Below, piece by piece: positions 1 through 5,538 of a DNA stretch of 6,347 bases (positions within the stretch are counted from its first letter, which is position 1; every line of letters begins with the position of its first letter). Below the pieces are notes generated by a model. The model worked only from the letters and a program-made list of their open reading frames with translations. It was not told the DNA's origin and searched no databases. Source of the stretch: an uncultured Collinsella sp. (GTDB taxonomy: Bacteria > Actinomycetota > Coriobacteriia > Coriobacteriales > Coriobacteriaceae); assembly GCA_902494585.1 (NCBI GenBank), contig CABUUD010000104.1, forward strand, positions 1-6,347, read 5' to 3'. The translations under genes and the position numbers were made by a program.

Positions 1-133
1 CGTCCTTGCGGACCTGCTCGCCCTTGGTATTGAGGTCGTCGAGGACCTTCTTGCCGCCCTCGACGGCAACGGCGGCGGCACCGAAGCCCACGTTGATGGC
101 ACCGTTAACAAGCTGATCGAATTTCATAACCAT
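1..133 (-). CDS. Phasin-like small protein, N-terminal 44 residues only (runs off left edge)
   Basis: Only the first 44 codons are present, beginning MVMKFDQLVNGAINVGFGAA. The start at 133 is chosen because GGAG (143-140) sits 6 bases before it; the second Met, at 127, would be 12 bases away. The visible part has a glycine/alanine-rich stretch (residues 11-23) followed by a charged helical segment ending GKKVLDDLNTKGEQVRKD. The pattern G-x-GA-x3-A-x-E-x-G-K, then a K-G-E motif, resembles the N-terminus of the phasin superfamily (polyhydroxyalkanoate granule-associated proteins), which are helical and amphipathic. In organisms without PHA granules the role of such proteins is uncertain. There is no signal peptide. 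It lies downstream of the dipeptidase but beyond a terminator-like hairpin, so it probably has its own promoter in 134-224; I found no convincing -35/-10 pair there. The gene is surely real; the family call is moderate. Confidence 0.6.
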   Translation of the reverse strand, partial: MVMKFDQLVNGAINVGFGAAAVAVEGGKKVLDDLNTKGEQVRKD

Positions 134-224
134 GGTTGGCTCCAATCATGAACAACTGCATTGGCGTTCTTGTACCCAAGATTGGGCGAACGACACAAAA
201 TCGTTTTATCGCCGGGATAGAAAT

Positions 225-263
225 CGAGCGGGGCAAAGCCTTTGACGGCGTTTGCCCCGCTCG
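225..263 (-). terminator. Hairpin terminator of the dipeptidase gene
   Basis: A perfect 13-bp inverted repeat (CGAGCGGGGCAAA at 225-237 and its complement at 251-263) with a 13-base loop lies 18 bases past the dipeptidase stop. On the minus strand it is followed by GATTTCTAT, a weak U-rich tail. On the plus strand no T tract follows, which fits leftward termination. Confidence 0.7.
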
Positions 264-281
264 TTCGCCGCAAGGCCGTCT

Positions 282-1805
282 TTACCTTACGTTGTCATTC
301 ATCGCGAAGGAGTTCTTCATGGCACAGCTCGTGGTGTAGAGCACCTTGCCCAACAGGGCATCGGTCTCCACGCGCACAAGCTCGGCAAAGGCCTCGTTAG
401 CACGGGCGAGCTCGGCAGGCACCTCGGCCTCGGGCAGCGCGGCTACGACAGCGTCAACGTCGTGAATCTGCTTGTGGCCCATGCCGCCGACCTTCTCCTG
501 ATAGTCCTCGACCGCGCGACCGCACTCGTGGAAGCGAACATCGGCCAAGGCACCGATCAGGCGATTTGCCCAATAGAAATTCTCGGACGTCACGCGCGCC
601 TGGGTGTCGGCATAGTACTCGGGCATGGTCTCGACATTGGCGTACAGCGGCACGAGCGCGTTAAACGAGTTAGAGCCAAAGGCCATCCACTGTACGGCGC
701 GATACGCCGGCTGCGCATAGGGACGCAGCTGCAGCACGGCAAGCTGGCTGTTGCGGTTGATGCCGATGGGACGATAGGCGCCGCGCGTGGCGGGCGTACC
801 CTTGCTGCCGTAGCAGTCGTACTCCGTACCCTGGTAGTGGCTCGAAAGCACGTACTTGATATCCTCGATGGTCACCTTGCGCTCGGGCACGCGGCTCCAG
901 GGGATATCGTCGCTCTCGGGCGTGTAGTCGGCGTCGGGGCCGTCCCACACATCGCTGGGGTTGAGGCAGCGCTGCATGTACCAGGCGCGCGGCGTGTTGT
1001 AAACGTGGTCGCTGTCACTGTGCGAGCCAAAGGCCTCGCGCGGGTTAAAGACCGCGGCGGGACCGTCGCCCTTAACACCCAGCGTAAGGTCCAGATGCCA
1101 CTCGGCCATCCAGGAGCGCAGGTCGGCGGAGCACATGTGGTCGACCTGAGCGCCCTCGGCATCGTCCAGGTCAAAGCTATCGATACCCAGCTGGTTAGGC
1201 ATGGTCACATAGGCGTCATCGGGCACGCGCTTGGCGATCCAGTGGTGGCCGCCGATGGTCTCGAGCCACCAGATCTCGTCCACGTCGCTAAAGGCGATGC
1301 CGTTGTTCTCGTAGGTGCCGTAGCGTTCGAGCAGGTCGCCCAGGATGCGCACGCCATCGCGGGCGGACTTGGCGTACGGTAGGACCAGGGTCACCATGTC
1401 CTCCTCGCCCAGACCGCCGGGCTGCGCCGGAACATAGCCGTCCTCGCCCTCGTTGCCCTTGGCGGGCACGTAGTCCACGAGCGGATCGGCGCCGCGGACG
1501 CGCTCGTTGGTGGTGAGCGTCTCGGTTGCGGACATGCCAACGTTGAGCTCGTTGAAGCCGGCCTCGGCCCAAATGCCATGACCCGGGACAACGTCGGGGA
1601 CGCTTGTGTAACGCATGGGATTATCGGGCAGCTCAACGGTCAGGTGGCTCAGAACGCTCGTGTAGACACGCGGCTGCTCGTCGGGGTGTACCACGCGCAT
1701 GCGCTTTGGCTCAAACACCCCGTTGGACGAGTCCTCGTTGCGAGCGACAAGCGTCGACCCGTCGTAGCTCGCGTTCTTACCAACCAAAATCGTTGTGCAC
1801 GGCAT
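282..1805 (-). CDS. C69-family dipeptidase (Ntn hydrolase), cytoplasmic
   Basis: This 507-residue protein belongs to peptidase family C69, N-terminal-nucleophile hydrolases that cleave dipeptides in the cytoplasm and help recycle imported peptides. The N-terminus MPCTTILVGKNASYDGST, followed by ARNEDS, is the family hallmark. Cys3 is the expected nucleophile, exposed after removal of the leading residues. Further family blocks are NVGMSATET near residue 90 and WWLETIGGHHWIAKRVPDD near residues 178-200. The start is ATG at 1805: AAGGAGG (1818-1812) lies 6 bases before it. The in-frame ATG at 1811 overlaps the end of that site and cannot use it. There is no signal peptide, unlike the exported streptococcal members. 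Length is in the usual range (about 460-540). It is monocistronic: a 367-base gap with an inverted-repeat element lies upstream and a hairpin terminator downstream. The promoter was not identified. Family assignment is firm; substrate range cannot be read from sequence. Confidence 0.93.
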   Translation of the reverse strand: MPCTTILVGKNASYDGSTLVARNEDSSNGVFEPKRMRVVHPDEQPRVYTSVLSHLTVELPDNPMRYTSVPDVVPGHGIWAEAGFNELNVGMSATETLTTNERVRGADPLVDYVPAKGNEGEDGYVPAQPGGLGEEDMVTLVLPYAKSARDGVRILGDLLERYGTYENNGIAFSDVDEIWWLETIGGHHWIAKRVPDDAYVTMPNQLGIDSFDLDDAEGAQVDHMCSADLRSWMAEWHLDLTLGVKGDGPAAVFNPREAFGSHSDSDHVYNTPRAWYMQRCLNPSDVWDGPDADYTPESDDIPWSRVPERKVTIEDIKYVLSSHYQGTEYDCYGSKGTPATRGAYRPIGINRNSQLAVLQLRPYAQPAYRAVQWMAFGSNSFNALVPLYANVETMPEYYADTQARVTSENFYWANRLIGALADVRFHECGRAVEDYQEKVGGMGHKQIHDVDAVVAALPEAEVPAELARANEAFAELVRVETDALLGKVLYTTSCAMKNSFAMNDNVR

Positions 1806-1811
1806 GCGCAT

Positions 1812-1818
1812 CCTCCTT
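1812..1818 (-). promoter_or_regulatory. Ribosome binding site deciding the dipeptidase start
   Basis: AAGGAGG on the minus strand, 6 bases before ATG at 1805 and directly abutting ATG at 1811. The spacing selects 1805 and places the nucleophile at residue 3 rather than 5. Confidence 0.8.
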
Positions 1819-1876
1819 GAGCGAAGAAATCAAACGGCAACAGTGTATCGCTTCGGCGCAAAAAGGGCGAAACCGC

Positions 1877-1907
1877 GACCCCTCGAGACCCCCTCGGGAC
1901 CCCTGTG
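1877..1907. repeat. Three tandem 10-11 base repeats, consensus GACCCC(C)TCGR
   Basis: GACCCCTCGA (1877-1886), GACCCCCTCGG (1887-1897) and GACCCCTGTG (1898-1907) lie end to end, close to one helical turn apart. The third copy runs into the left end of the inverted-repeat element. They are in the dipeptidase leader or promoter region. Function is unknown; they may be protein-binding sites or low-complexity sequence. Confidence 0.5.
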
Positions 1908-1947
1908 TGCAAAAAATGCCAAATATGAGTACTGTCACCAATTTAGT
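1901..1947 (+). repeat. Left arm of the long inverted repeat
   Basis: Core GTGTGCAAAAAATGCC followed by AAATATGAGTACTGT. The first 31 bases (1905-1935) are identical to the complement of the right arm. Mismatches in the full 47 bases fall at 1904, 1936, 1942 and 1943. Confidence 0.9.
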
Positions 1948-2091
1948 AGTAGCAAATTTCCTTGTAACGAGTGCCAGAAATCCCCATTTGTCCAAAAGCA
2001 AGACAACGTTATTCCCCATAGGTTCAATAAAAAGGGCTTCCTAACGATTATGGATATCACTAGGGAGCCGAAATGGCATAAAACATATGTG

Positions 2092-2138
2092 ACTATCTTG
2101 GTAACAGTACTCATATTTGGCATTTTTTGCACACGGGG
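2092..2138 (-). repeat. Right arm of the long inverted repeat
   Basis: Reverse complement of the left arm with four differences. Read outwards, both arms carry ACAGTACTCATATTTGGC and then a run of six T followed by GCACAC. The arm begins 34 bases beyond the folD stop. Confidence 0.9.
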
Positions 2139-2172
2139 TATAGAGCCAACCCTCTAAACAGCCCGAAAACGC

Positions 2173-3027
2173 CTATTTCAATGCGCGCTCCGCCGCCTCA
2201 ATCACGTGTTTGGCGAGAATCGCCGTCGTCACAGCGCCCACGCCGCCCGGCACGGGTGTGATGGCGTTAACGACCGGCTCCGCAGCATCAAAATCGACGT
2301 CCCCGACCAGCTTGCCAGCGGCCTCGTCCCAATTAATGCCAACATCGATGATCGTCTGGCCCTCGCGAACCGCATCCGCGCCAATCGTGCGCGCGCGTCC
2401 AACGGCCGCGACCACAATATCAGCCGCACGGCACTCGGCAGCCAAGTCACGAGTATGCGTATGGCACGTCGTCACCGTGGCATTACGAGCCGTAAGCATG
2501 GCGGCAACGGGACGACCGATCACCAGCGACCGGCCGACGACCGCGACCTTGGCCCCATCCAGCTCAACGCCGTAATGGTCCAGCAACGCTAGCACGGCCT
2601 CGGCCGTGCAGGGAGCAAAGCCCTCGCCTCGCCCCGAAAGCGTAGTAAGCAGCGAGGCCGGCGTCATGGAGTCAACATCCTTGGCGGGATCGAGTGCCGC
2701 AGCAACCGCATCCTCGTCAAGCCCAGCGGGCAGCGGGCGAAACATCAGGCAGCCATGAACAGCGGGATCAGCATTAATGTCCTTAATAGCCGCCAACAGC
2801 CCATCCTGCGAAACATCGGCGGGAAGCAAAACGCGGCGAGCCTCGATGCCAACCTTCTCGCAGCGCTTGAGGGCACCGCGCTCGTAGGACAGGTCGTCCT
2901 CGCGCTCGCCCACACGCACGATAGCCAGCGTCGGCACGATGCCCTGTTCGCGCAAAGCCGCGCAGCGAGCAGCGAGCTCTTCGGTCAAAGCACGGGCAAC
3001 GGGAGCCCCTTTGAGCAGCTCGGTCAT
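2173..3027 (-). CDS. folD: FolD-type methylene-THF dehydrogenase, cyclohydrolase residues replaced
   Basis: This 284-residue protein is FolD by length and motifs: VGE and Y48 in the N-terminal folate site, KDVDS (116-120), PCT (139-141), the dinucleotide-binding GRSLVIGRP (165-173), DVGIN, GKLVGDVDF and the near-terminal TPVPGGVGAVTTAIL. FolD oxidises 5,10-methylene-THF to methenyl-THF with NAD(P)+ and normally also hydrolyses this to 10-formyl-THF. Aligned without gaps to E. coli FolD (Tyr50, Lys54, Gln98, Asp121), this protein has Tyr48, Ala52, Phe96 and Asp119. The lysine essential for hydrolysis and the supporting glutamine are therefore missing, while dehydrogenase features remain. The usual VQLPLP block reads MFRPLP and PCTPxG reads PCTAEA. 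The start at 3027 follows GAGGGG and lies 2 bases after the fchA stop, implying translational coupling. Family is certain; loss of cyclohydrolase activity is inference. Confidence 0.93.
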   Translation of the reverse strand: MTELLKGAPVARALTEELAARCAALREQGIVPTLAIVRVGEREDDLSYERGALKRCEKVGIEARRVLLPADVSQDGLLAAIKDINADPAVHGCLMFRPLPAGLDEDAVAAALDPAKDVDSMTPASLLTTLSGRGEGFAPCTAEAVLALLDHYGVELDGAKVAVVGRSLVIGRPVAAMLTARNATVTTCHTHTRDLAAECRAADIVVAAVGRARTIGADAVREGQTIIDVGINWDEAAGKLVGDVDFDAAEPVVNAITPVPGGVGAVTTAILAKHVIEAAERALK

Positions 3028-3029
3028 GG

Positions 3030-3662
3030 CTATCCCCTCTTCCTGGCGGCGTCGGCGGCGCGGCGCGCCAGTGCATCGGCGCGCGGTAGCCACGTATCCA
3101 GCAGCTCGTCGCACGCCGCCTCGAGCTCCTCGGCGCGCGCCCGGTCTTTCATAGATGTGGTGTTGGCAAAGAGCGTCAGGCTCGCGCCCTGCATGGCGGC
3201 GCGGCAGAACACGGCACCGCACGCCACGTCGGACAGCAGCTGGCGCGAGCCCTTATCGGCCATGTCCTCGAGCAGCGCCAGCGCGCGCCCGCAGGCATCC
3301 ATGATCCGATACGGTGGCATGGCCGCCACATGCAACGCGTCCTGAATCGCCGCAGGTCGAGCCGGGTCCTCGCGCGGAATACCGTACGCCGCAGACACCT
3401 GGCCGTATGCATGAACATCCTCGGCAACCAGACCCACAAGTTCCTGTGCCAACTCGTCTGCCTGGGCAAATGCGCGCGTCAGATCGTCTGCGCGATCGGC
3501 AAGCGCGGGATTGGTCGCCCCATAGCGAGCGACCATCCCGCAAAGCGAGGCGCCCAGCGCGCCCACAAAGGCGCTCGCGCTACCGCCGCCAGGAACCGGC
3601 TCGCGCGCGGCAAGCGCCTCGGCAAACCCACGGCAGGTTTTATCCATCATCTCTTGGCTCAT
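3030..3662 (-). CDS. fchA: FchA-type methenyl-THF cyclohydrolase / formimino-THF cyclodeaminase
   Basis: This 210-residue protein covers the whole cyclodeaminase (FTCD C-terminal) domain. The hallmark PVPGGGSASAFVGALGASL lies near residues 22-40. It is followed by the helical DVHAYGQVSAAYGIPRE and the AIQDAL...PP helix, then SDVACGAVFCRAAMQGASLT, matching the family's conserved S-D-x-x-x-G-A segment. Family members release ammonia from 5-formimino-THF or, as stand-alone FchA, hydrolyse methenyl-THF to 10-formyl-THF. The start at 3662 (MSQEMMDK) is preferred because GAAGG (3676-3672) lies 9 bases upstream; the ATG at 3668 would be only 3 bases away. It is first in an operon with folD, whose product makes its substrate and lacks cyclohydrolase residues, favouring the cyclohydrolase role. 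No formiminotransferase or other histidine-degradation gene is in view. The protein is soluble and cytoplasmic. Confidence 0.88.
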   Translation of the reverse strand: MSQEMMDKTCRGFAEALAAREPVPGGGSASAFVGALGASLCGMVARYGATNPALADRADDLTRAFAQADELAQELVGLVAEDVHAYGQVSAAYGIPREDPARPAAIQDALHVAAMPPYRIMDACGRALALLEDMADKGSRQLLSDVACGAVFCRAAMQGASLTLFANTTSMKDRARAEELEAACDELLDTWLPRADALARRAADAARKRG

Positions 3663-3716
3663 GTGCATGCACCTTCAAGTCATATAGATCGGTCGGGCGG
3701 CAACCGCCGGCCAACC

Positions 3717-3737
3717 GCATCAAACACGTAATGATGC
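3717..3737. promoter_or_regulatory. Interrupted palindrome at the predicted fchA start site
   Basis: GCATCA (3717-3722) and TGATGC (3732-3737) form a perfect 6-bp dyad with a 9-base spacer, immediately downstream of the predicted -10 and covering the expected +1. It could be an operator or a hairpin at the 5' end of the transcript. A second short hairpin, GGCGG-caa-CCGCC (3696-3708), lies further into the leader. Neither resembles a THF riboswitch. Confidence 0.4.
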
Positions 3738-3739
3738 TA

Positions 3740-3768
3740 AGTCTAGCCCATAAGCACATGAGCGTCAG
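3740..3768 (-). promoter_or_regulatory. Predicted promoter of the fchA-folD operon
   Basis: On the minus strand, CTGACG (3768-3763) and TAGACT (3745-3740) are separated by 17 bases, each matching 4 of 6 sigma-70-type consensus positions. The start site would fall near 3733, giving a leader of about 70 bases before the ATG at 3662. Spacing is ideal, but the hexamers are only fair matches. Confidence 0.4.
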
Positions 3769-3823
3769 CGCATCTGGCCATCGCGGATTTCTATGACGAA
3801 CGATAGGCGTAGGCGCCGCAAAC

Positions 3824-3842
3824 ATGGGACACATGGCCCACC
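3824..3842 (+). repeat. 19-base repeat upstream of lipoprotein 1 (copy 1)
   Basis: ATGGGACACATGGCCCACC, identical to 4783-4801 and in the same orientation relative to its lipoprotein gene. It contains a TGGG...CCCA dyad and a doubled ATGG. The following bases are only loosely alike (TTTCGAG here, CTAGCGAG in the other copy). It lies 197 bases before the lipoprotein 1 start. It is a candidate operator or promoter element conserved through gene duplication. Confidence 0.6.
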
Positions 3843-4039
3843 TTTCGAGACTCCCGAACGGCACAAACTGGGGCATATCTATAAGTAAGGAACCCGTTGG
3901 GGCACGGCCGCGCAACGGCCACAAGCGATGAACGGAGGCATAAGCCGCACAGTACACAGAGACATCCGCCGCCAGCGCAATCAGTACCCCAACAGCGTGC
4001 GGCGCCGTGATGTCATCGGCAGACAAGGAGGACGCCACC

Positions 4040-4642
4040 ATGAAGAAAAAGACCCTATCGATCCTTTCCCTTTGCATCGCCCTCTTTGCCGCGCTCGCCC
4101 TTGTGGGCTGCGGCGGGATCGCATCGGGCGGAGGCAGCAGCACCTCAAAGAGCGAAGGCAAGGAAAAGGCCCCCGTCGCCGAAAAGACTGACTTTATCTG
4201 GTTTAAGGTCGAGATGCCCGAGAGCGTTGGCGTGAGCGACTCCGCCGGCAAGAACGCCGACAGGGTCCAGCTCACCTTCCCCGAAGACGAGAACGGTTCG
4301 GCCGATCGCTTTATCCCCGTTTGGAAAAAAGCGCTGACGGCAGAGGAATCCCACGCCGACCAGGCAGAAAAGAAAGGTGATACGTTCCAGTGGAAGGATG
4401 GCGGGTCCGTCGAGTATAACGGCAGGACGTGGCTCGTCGGAACGTACGAGGACGACAGCGGCGTCTCAACCCTCCTCTTTACCGACGTTGAGCCGGGAAG
4501 CGTCTACGTCCTCATCTCGAACTTCGATCTGCATAAGAAAGAAACCGAGGCGCTCCTCAACTCCATCGAGTTCCCCGATGACATGGCGAAGGCAGTTGCC
4601 GAGGCACGCGAAGTTGAGATTTCGAGCATCGAGATCAAGTAA
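4040..4642 (+). CDS. Secreted lipoprotein of unknown function, paralogue 1
   Basis: This 200-residue lipoprotein has a type II signal peptide: MKKK, a hydrophobic segment (5-20) and lipobox LVGC with the lipidated Cys24. A Gly/Ser/Lys linker (25-49) would tether the domain to the outer face of the membrane. The mature domain starts TDFIWFKVEMPE (50-61), then DRFIPVW (89-95), YNGRTW (126-131), GSVYVLI (153-159) and NSIEF (174-178). It ends in an acidic helix-like tail. I do not recognise the family. The outline, an N-terminal F-x-V-x-x-P-E strand and a final x-x-S-I-x-F strand, recalls small PsbP/Mog1-like domains, but that is a guess. The start is ATG 4040, 8 bases after AAGGAGG (4025-4031); the upstream in-frame ATGs at 4007 and 4010 lack this site and would disrupt the signal peptide. 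It is a tandem paralogue of the gene at 4874, transcribed alone, and ends at a strong terminator. Confidence 0.88.
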   Translation: MKKKTLSILSLCIALFAALALVGCGGIASGGGSSTSKSEGKEKAPVAEKTDFIWFKVEMPESVGVSDSAGKNADRVQLTFPEDENGSADRFIPVWKKALTAEESHADQAEKKGDTFQWKDGGSVEYNGRTWLVGTYEDDSGVSTLLFTDVEPGSVYVLISNFDLHKKETEALLNSIEFPDDMAKAVAEAREVEISSIEIK

Positions 4643-4701
4643 CGGGACCCCGTACACGCCCACGTACGCGCGCCCCATTAAAACAACGGGCACCCAACCC
4701 C

Positions 4702-4736
4702 GGGGAGGGCCGACAACATCGGCCCTCCCCTCTTTT
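4702..4736 (+). terminator. Intrinsic terminator of lipoprotein 1
   Basis: A perfect 12-bp stem, GGGGAGGGCCGA (4702-4713) with its complement at 4719-4730, has a 5-base loop (CAACA) and is followed by TCTTTT. It lies 60 bases past the stop codon and separates the two lipoprotein genes into independent transcripts. Confidence 0.92.
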
Positions 4737-4782
4737 GCGCCCGAACATATTGCCACTTAACGGCGCAAATCCGGCCCTCAGA

Positions 4783-4801
4783 ATGGGACACATGGCCCAC
4801 C
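4783..4801 (+). repeat. 19-base repeat upstream of lipoprotein 2 (copy 2)
   Basis: An exact second copy of ATGGGACACATGGCCCACC, 72 bases before the lipoprotein 2 start and just after the lipoprotein 1 terminator. TACAGT (4821-4826) lies 19 bases downstream and could be a -10, which would place the repeat over or just above the -35 position. Confidence 0.6.
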
Positions 4802-4873
4802 CTAGCGAGCCGTCAACGCGTACAGTAAAAGCAGGTAATCCATGGGCGGTTACAGATCGAGGAGGACACGACC

Positions 4874-5467
4874 ATGAAAAAGAAGGCCTTTGCGATTCTC
4901 ACCCTCTGCATCAGTCTCTTTGCCGCGGTTGCCCTGGTGGGCTGTGGCGGAAGCGGCGGCGCTACCGGCAGTGGCGGTGGCGGCGGAGCAGAAAAGCCAG
5001 CCGTGGATATGAGGACCGACTTCATTTGGTTTAAGGTCGAGGTCCCCGAGGGCGTCGAGGTCACCGACGTCGCAGGCGATACCGCCGACAGGGCCCAGTT
5101 TAAGTTCACCGAGAGCGAGCACGCCAGCGATCGCTTCATCCCCGTCTTCGATCCTGACAAGAACGCCGACGAGCTGTTCGACTACGAGGCAAAGTGGAAT
5201 GCCAGCTTTGAGTGGACCGAGAATGACCCCGTCAAGTACAACGGCAAGACTTGGCGCAACGCTTCCTATACACACTCGGGCGGCGTGACGACTGAGTACT
5301 TCACCGAAGCAGGCGGCGGCAGCGTCTACGTGCGCATCGACAACGTCGAGGAGCACAAGGATGCCGTCGAAACCATGATGAAGTCCCTGGAATTTGCCGA
5401 CGACATCGCCGAGGCAAAGACCGAGGCCATGGATGTTAAGCTCGACGATATCGAGATTAAGCGCTAA
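4874..5467 (+). CDS. Secreted lipoprotein of unknown function, paralogue 2
   Basis: This 197-residue lipoprotein is clearly homologous to the one at 4040 along its whole length. It has MKKK, a hydrophobic core, lipobox LVGC with Cys24, then a very glycine-rich linker (25-38). The mature domain begins TDFIWFKVEVPE (48-59), with AG..ADR.Q, DRFIPVF, YNGKTW, GSVYVRI, HKDAVE and KSLEF in the same order as its paralogue, ending DDIEIKR. The middle segments and charged loops have diverged, so the duplication is not recent. GAGGAGG just upstream of ATG 4874 is the ribosome site; the bases around it (CAGATCGAGGAGGACACGACC) match the paralogue's. Function is unknown; export and membrane anchoring are well supported. 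It has its own terminator and probably its own promoter in 4783-4830. Confidence 0.88.
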   Translation: MKKKAFAILTLCISLFAAVALVGCGGSGGATGSGGGGGAEKPAVDMRTDFIWFKVEVPEGVEVTDVAGDTADRAQFKFTESEHASDRFIPVFDPDKNADELFDYEAKWNASFEWTENDPVKYNGKTWRNASYTHSGGVTTEYFTEAGGGSVYVRIDNVEEHKDAVETMMKSLEFADDIAEAKTEAMDVKLDDIEIKR

Positions 5468-5538
5468 GCGACTCGCGAGCGCAACGAAAAACACGAGCGC
5501 AGCGCCAACAAGCGGCGGTGCCCCAGCGCTTCGTATCC

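Larger units (their letters stand above)
1901..2138. mobile_element. Putative MITE-like element with 47-base inverted ends
   Basis: About 238 bases of AT-rich sequence are flanked by inverted repeats matching at 43 of 47 positions, including a perfect 31-base core (1905-1935 against 2104-2134). The interior (1948-2091) contains no transposase or plausible coding sequence. Length, base composition unlike the neighbours, long terminal repeats and lack of coding potential fit a non-autonomous miniature inverted-repeat element. No target-site duplication could be recognised on the flanks, and the ends match no transposon family I know. Alternatives are a long RNA hairpin that ends folD transcripts, or a pair of inverted binding sites for a regulator. 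The inverted repeat is certain; the mobile interpretation is inference. Confidence 0.45.
1806..2172. other. Intergenic gap of 367 bases between folD and the dipeptidase
   Basis: It holds no credible gene. From left to right it contains the dipeptidase ribosome site and leader (1806-1876), three tandem GACCCC-type repeats (1877-1907) and an AT-rich element with long inverted ends (1901-2138). A short spacer then reaches the folD stop. GC over 1921-2100 is about 38 % by hand count, against about 62 % in a sampled stretch of folD. No clear terminator follows folD apart from the inverted repeat. A clear dipeptidase promoter was not seen; TACACT at 1849-1844 (minus strand) is a possible -10 without a matching -35. 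Confidence 0.8.
3663..4039. other. Divergent intergenic region of 377 bases between fchA and lipoprotein 1
   Basis: It carries the leftward fchA-folD promoter and palindrome (3717-3768), the first copy of the 19-base repeat (3824-3842), an AT-rich spot TATCTATAAG (3876-3885) that may serve as a rightward -10, and a small GGCCG-cgcaa-CGGCC hairpin (3906-3920). Lipoprotein 1 thus has a leader region of almost 200 bases after the repeat, against 72 for lipoprotein 2. No convincing small gene was seen. Confidence 0.6.

Noticed and set aside
252..1382. A 376-codon plus-strand open frame opposite the dipeptidase gene
   Set aside because: It is the antisense shadow of a high-GC gene, with no ribosome site and a valine/glycine/histidine-rich composition typical of such shadows. 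The minus-strand dipeptidase is unambiguous.
1901..2138. Tn3-type 38-base transposon ends
   Set aside because: The arm length is similar, but the sequence does not start GGGG or end TAAG in the expected orientation, and no transposase or resolvase is present.
1935..2157. Small open frames in the inverted-repeat element reading VTVLIFGIFCT on both strands
   Set aside because: The same peptide appears from both arms only because they are inverted copies. There are no ribosome sites and no family resemblance.
3028..3222. Upstream extension of folD by 65 codons to an ATG at 3222
   Set aside because: The extension lies entirely within fchA in another frame. The ATG at 3027 has a ribosome site and exact family length.
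3663..3740. Tetrahydrofolate riboswitch before fchA-folD
   Set aside because: The predicted leader of about 70 bases has only short hairpins and none of the conserved THF-aptamer sequence.
3314..3796. A 160-codon plus-strand open frame opposite fchA
   Set aside because: Arg/Pro-rich antisense shadow of fchA that runs through the operon's promoter region; no ribosome site.
4007..4039. Earlier starts for lipoprotein 1 at 4007 or 4010
   Set aside because: They would include the ribosome site in the coding region and add charged residues before the signal peptide. The paralogue begins at the equivalent of 4040.
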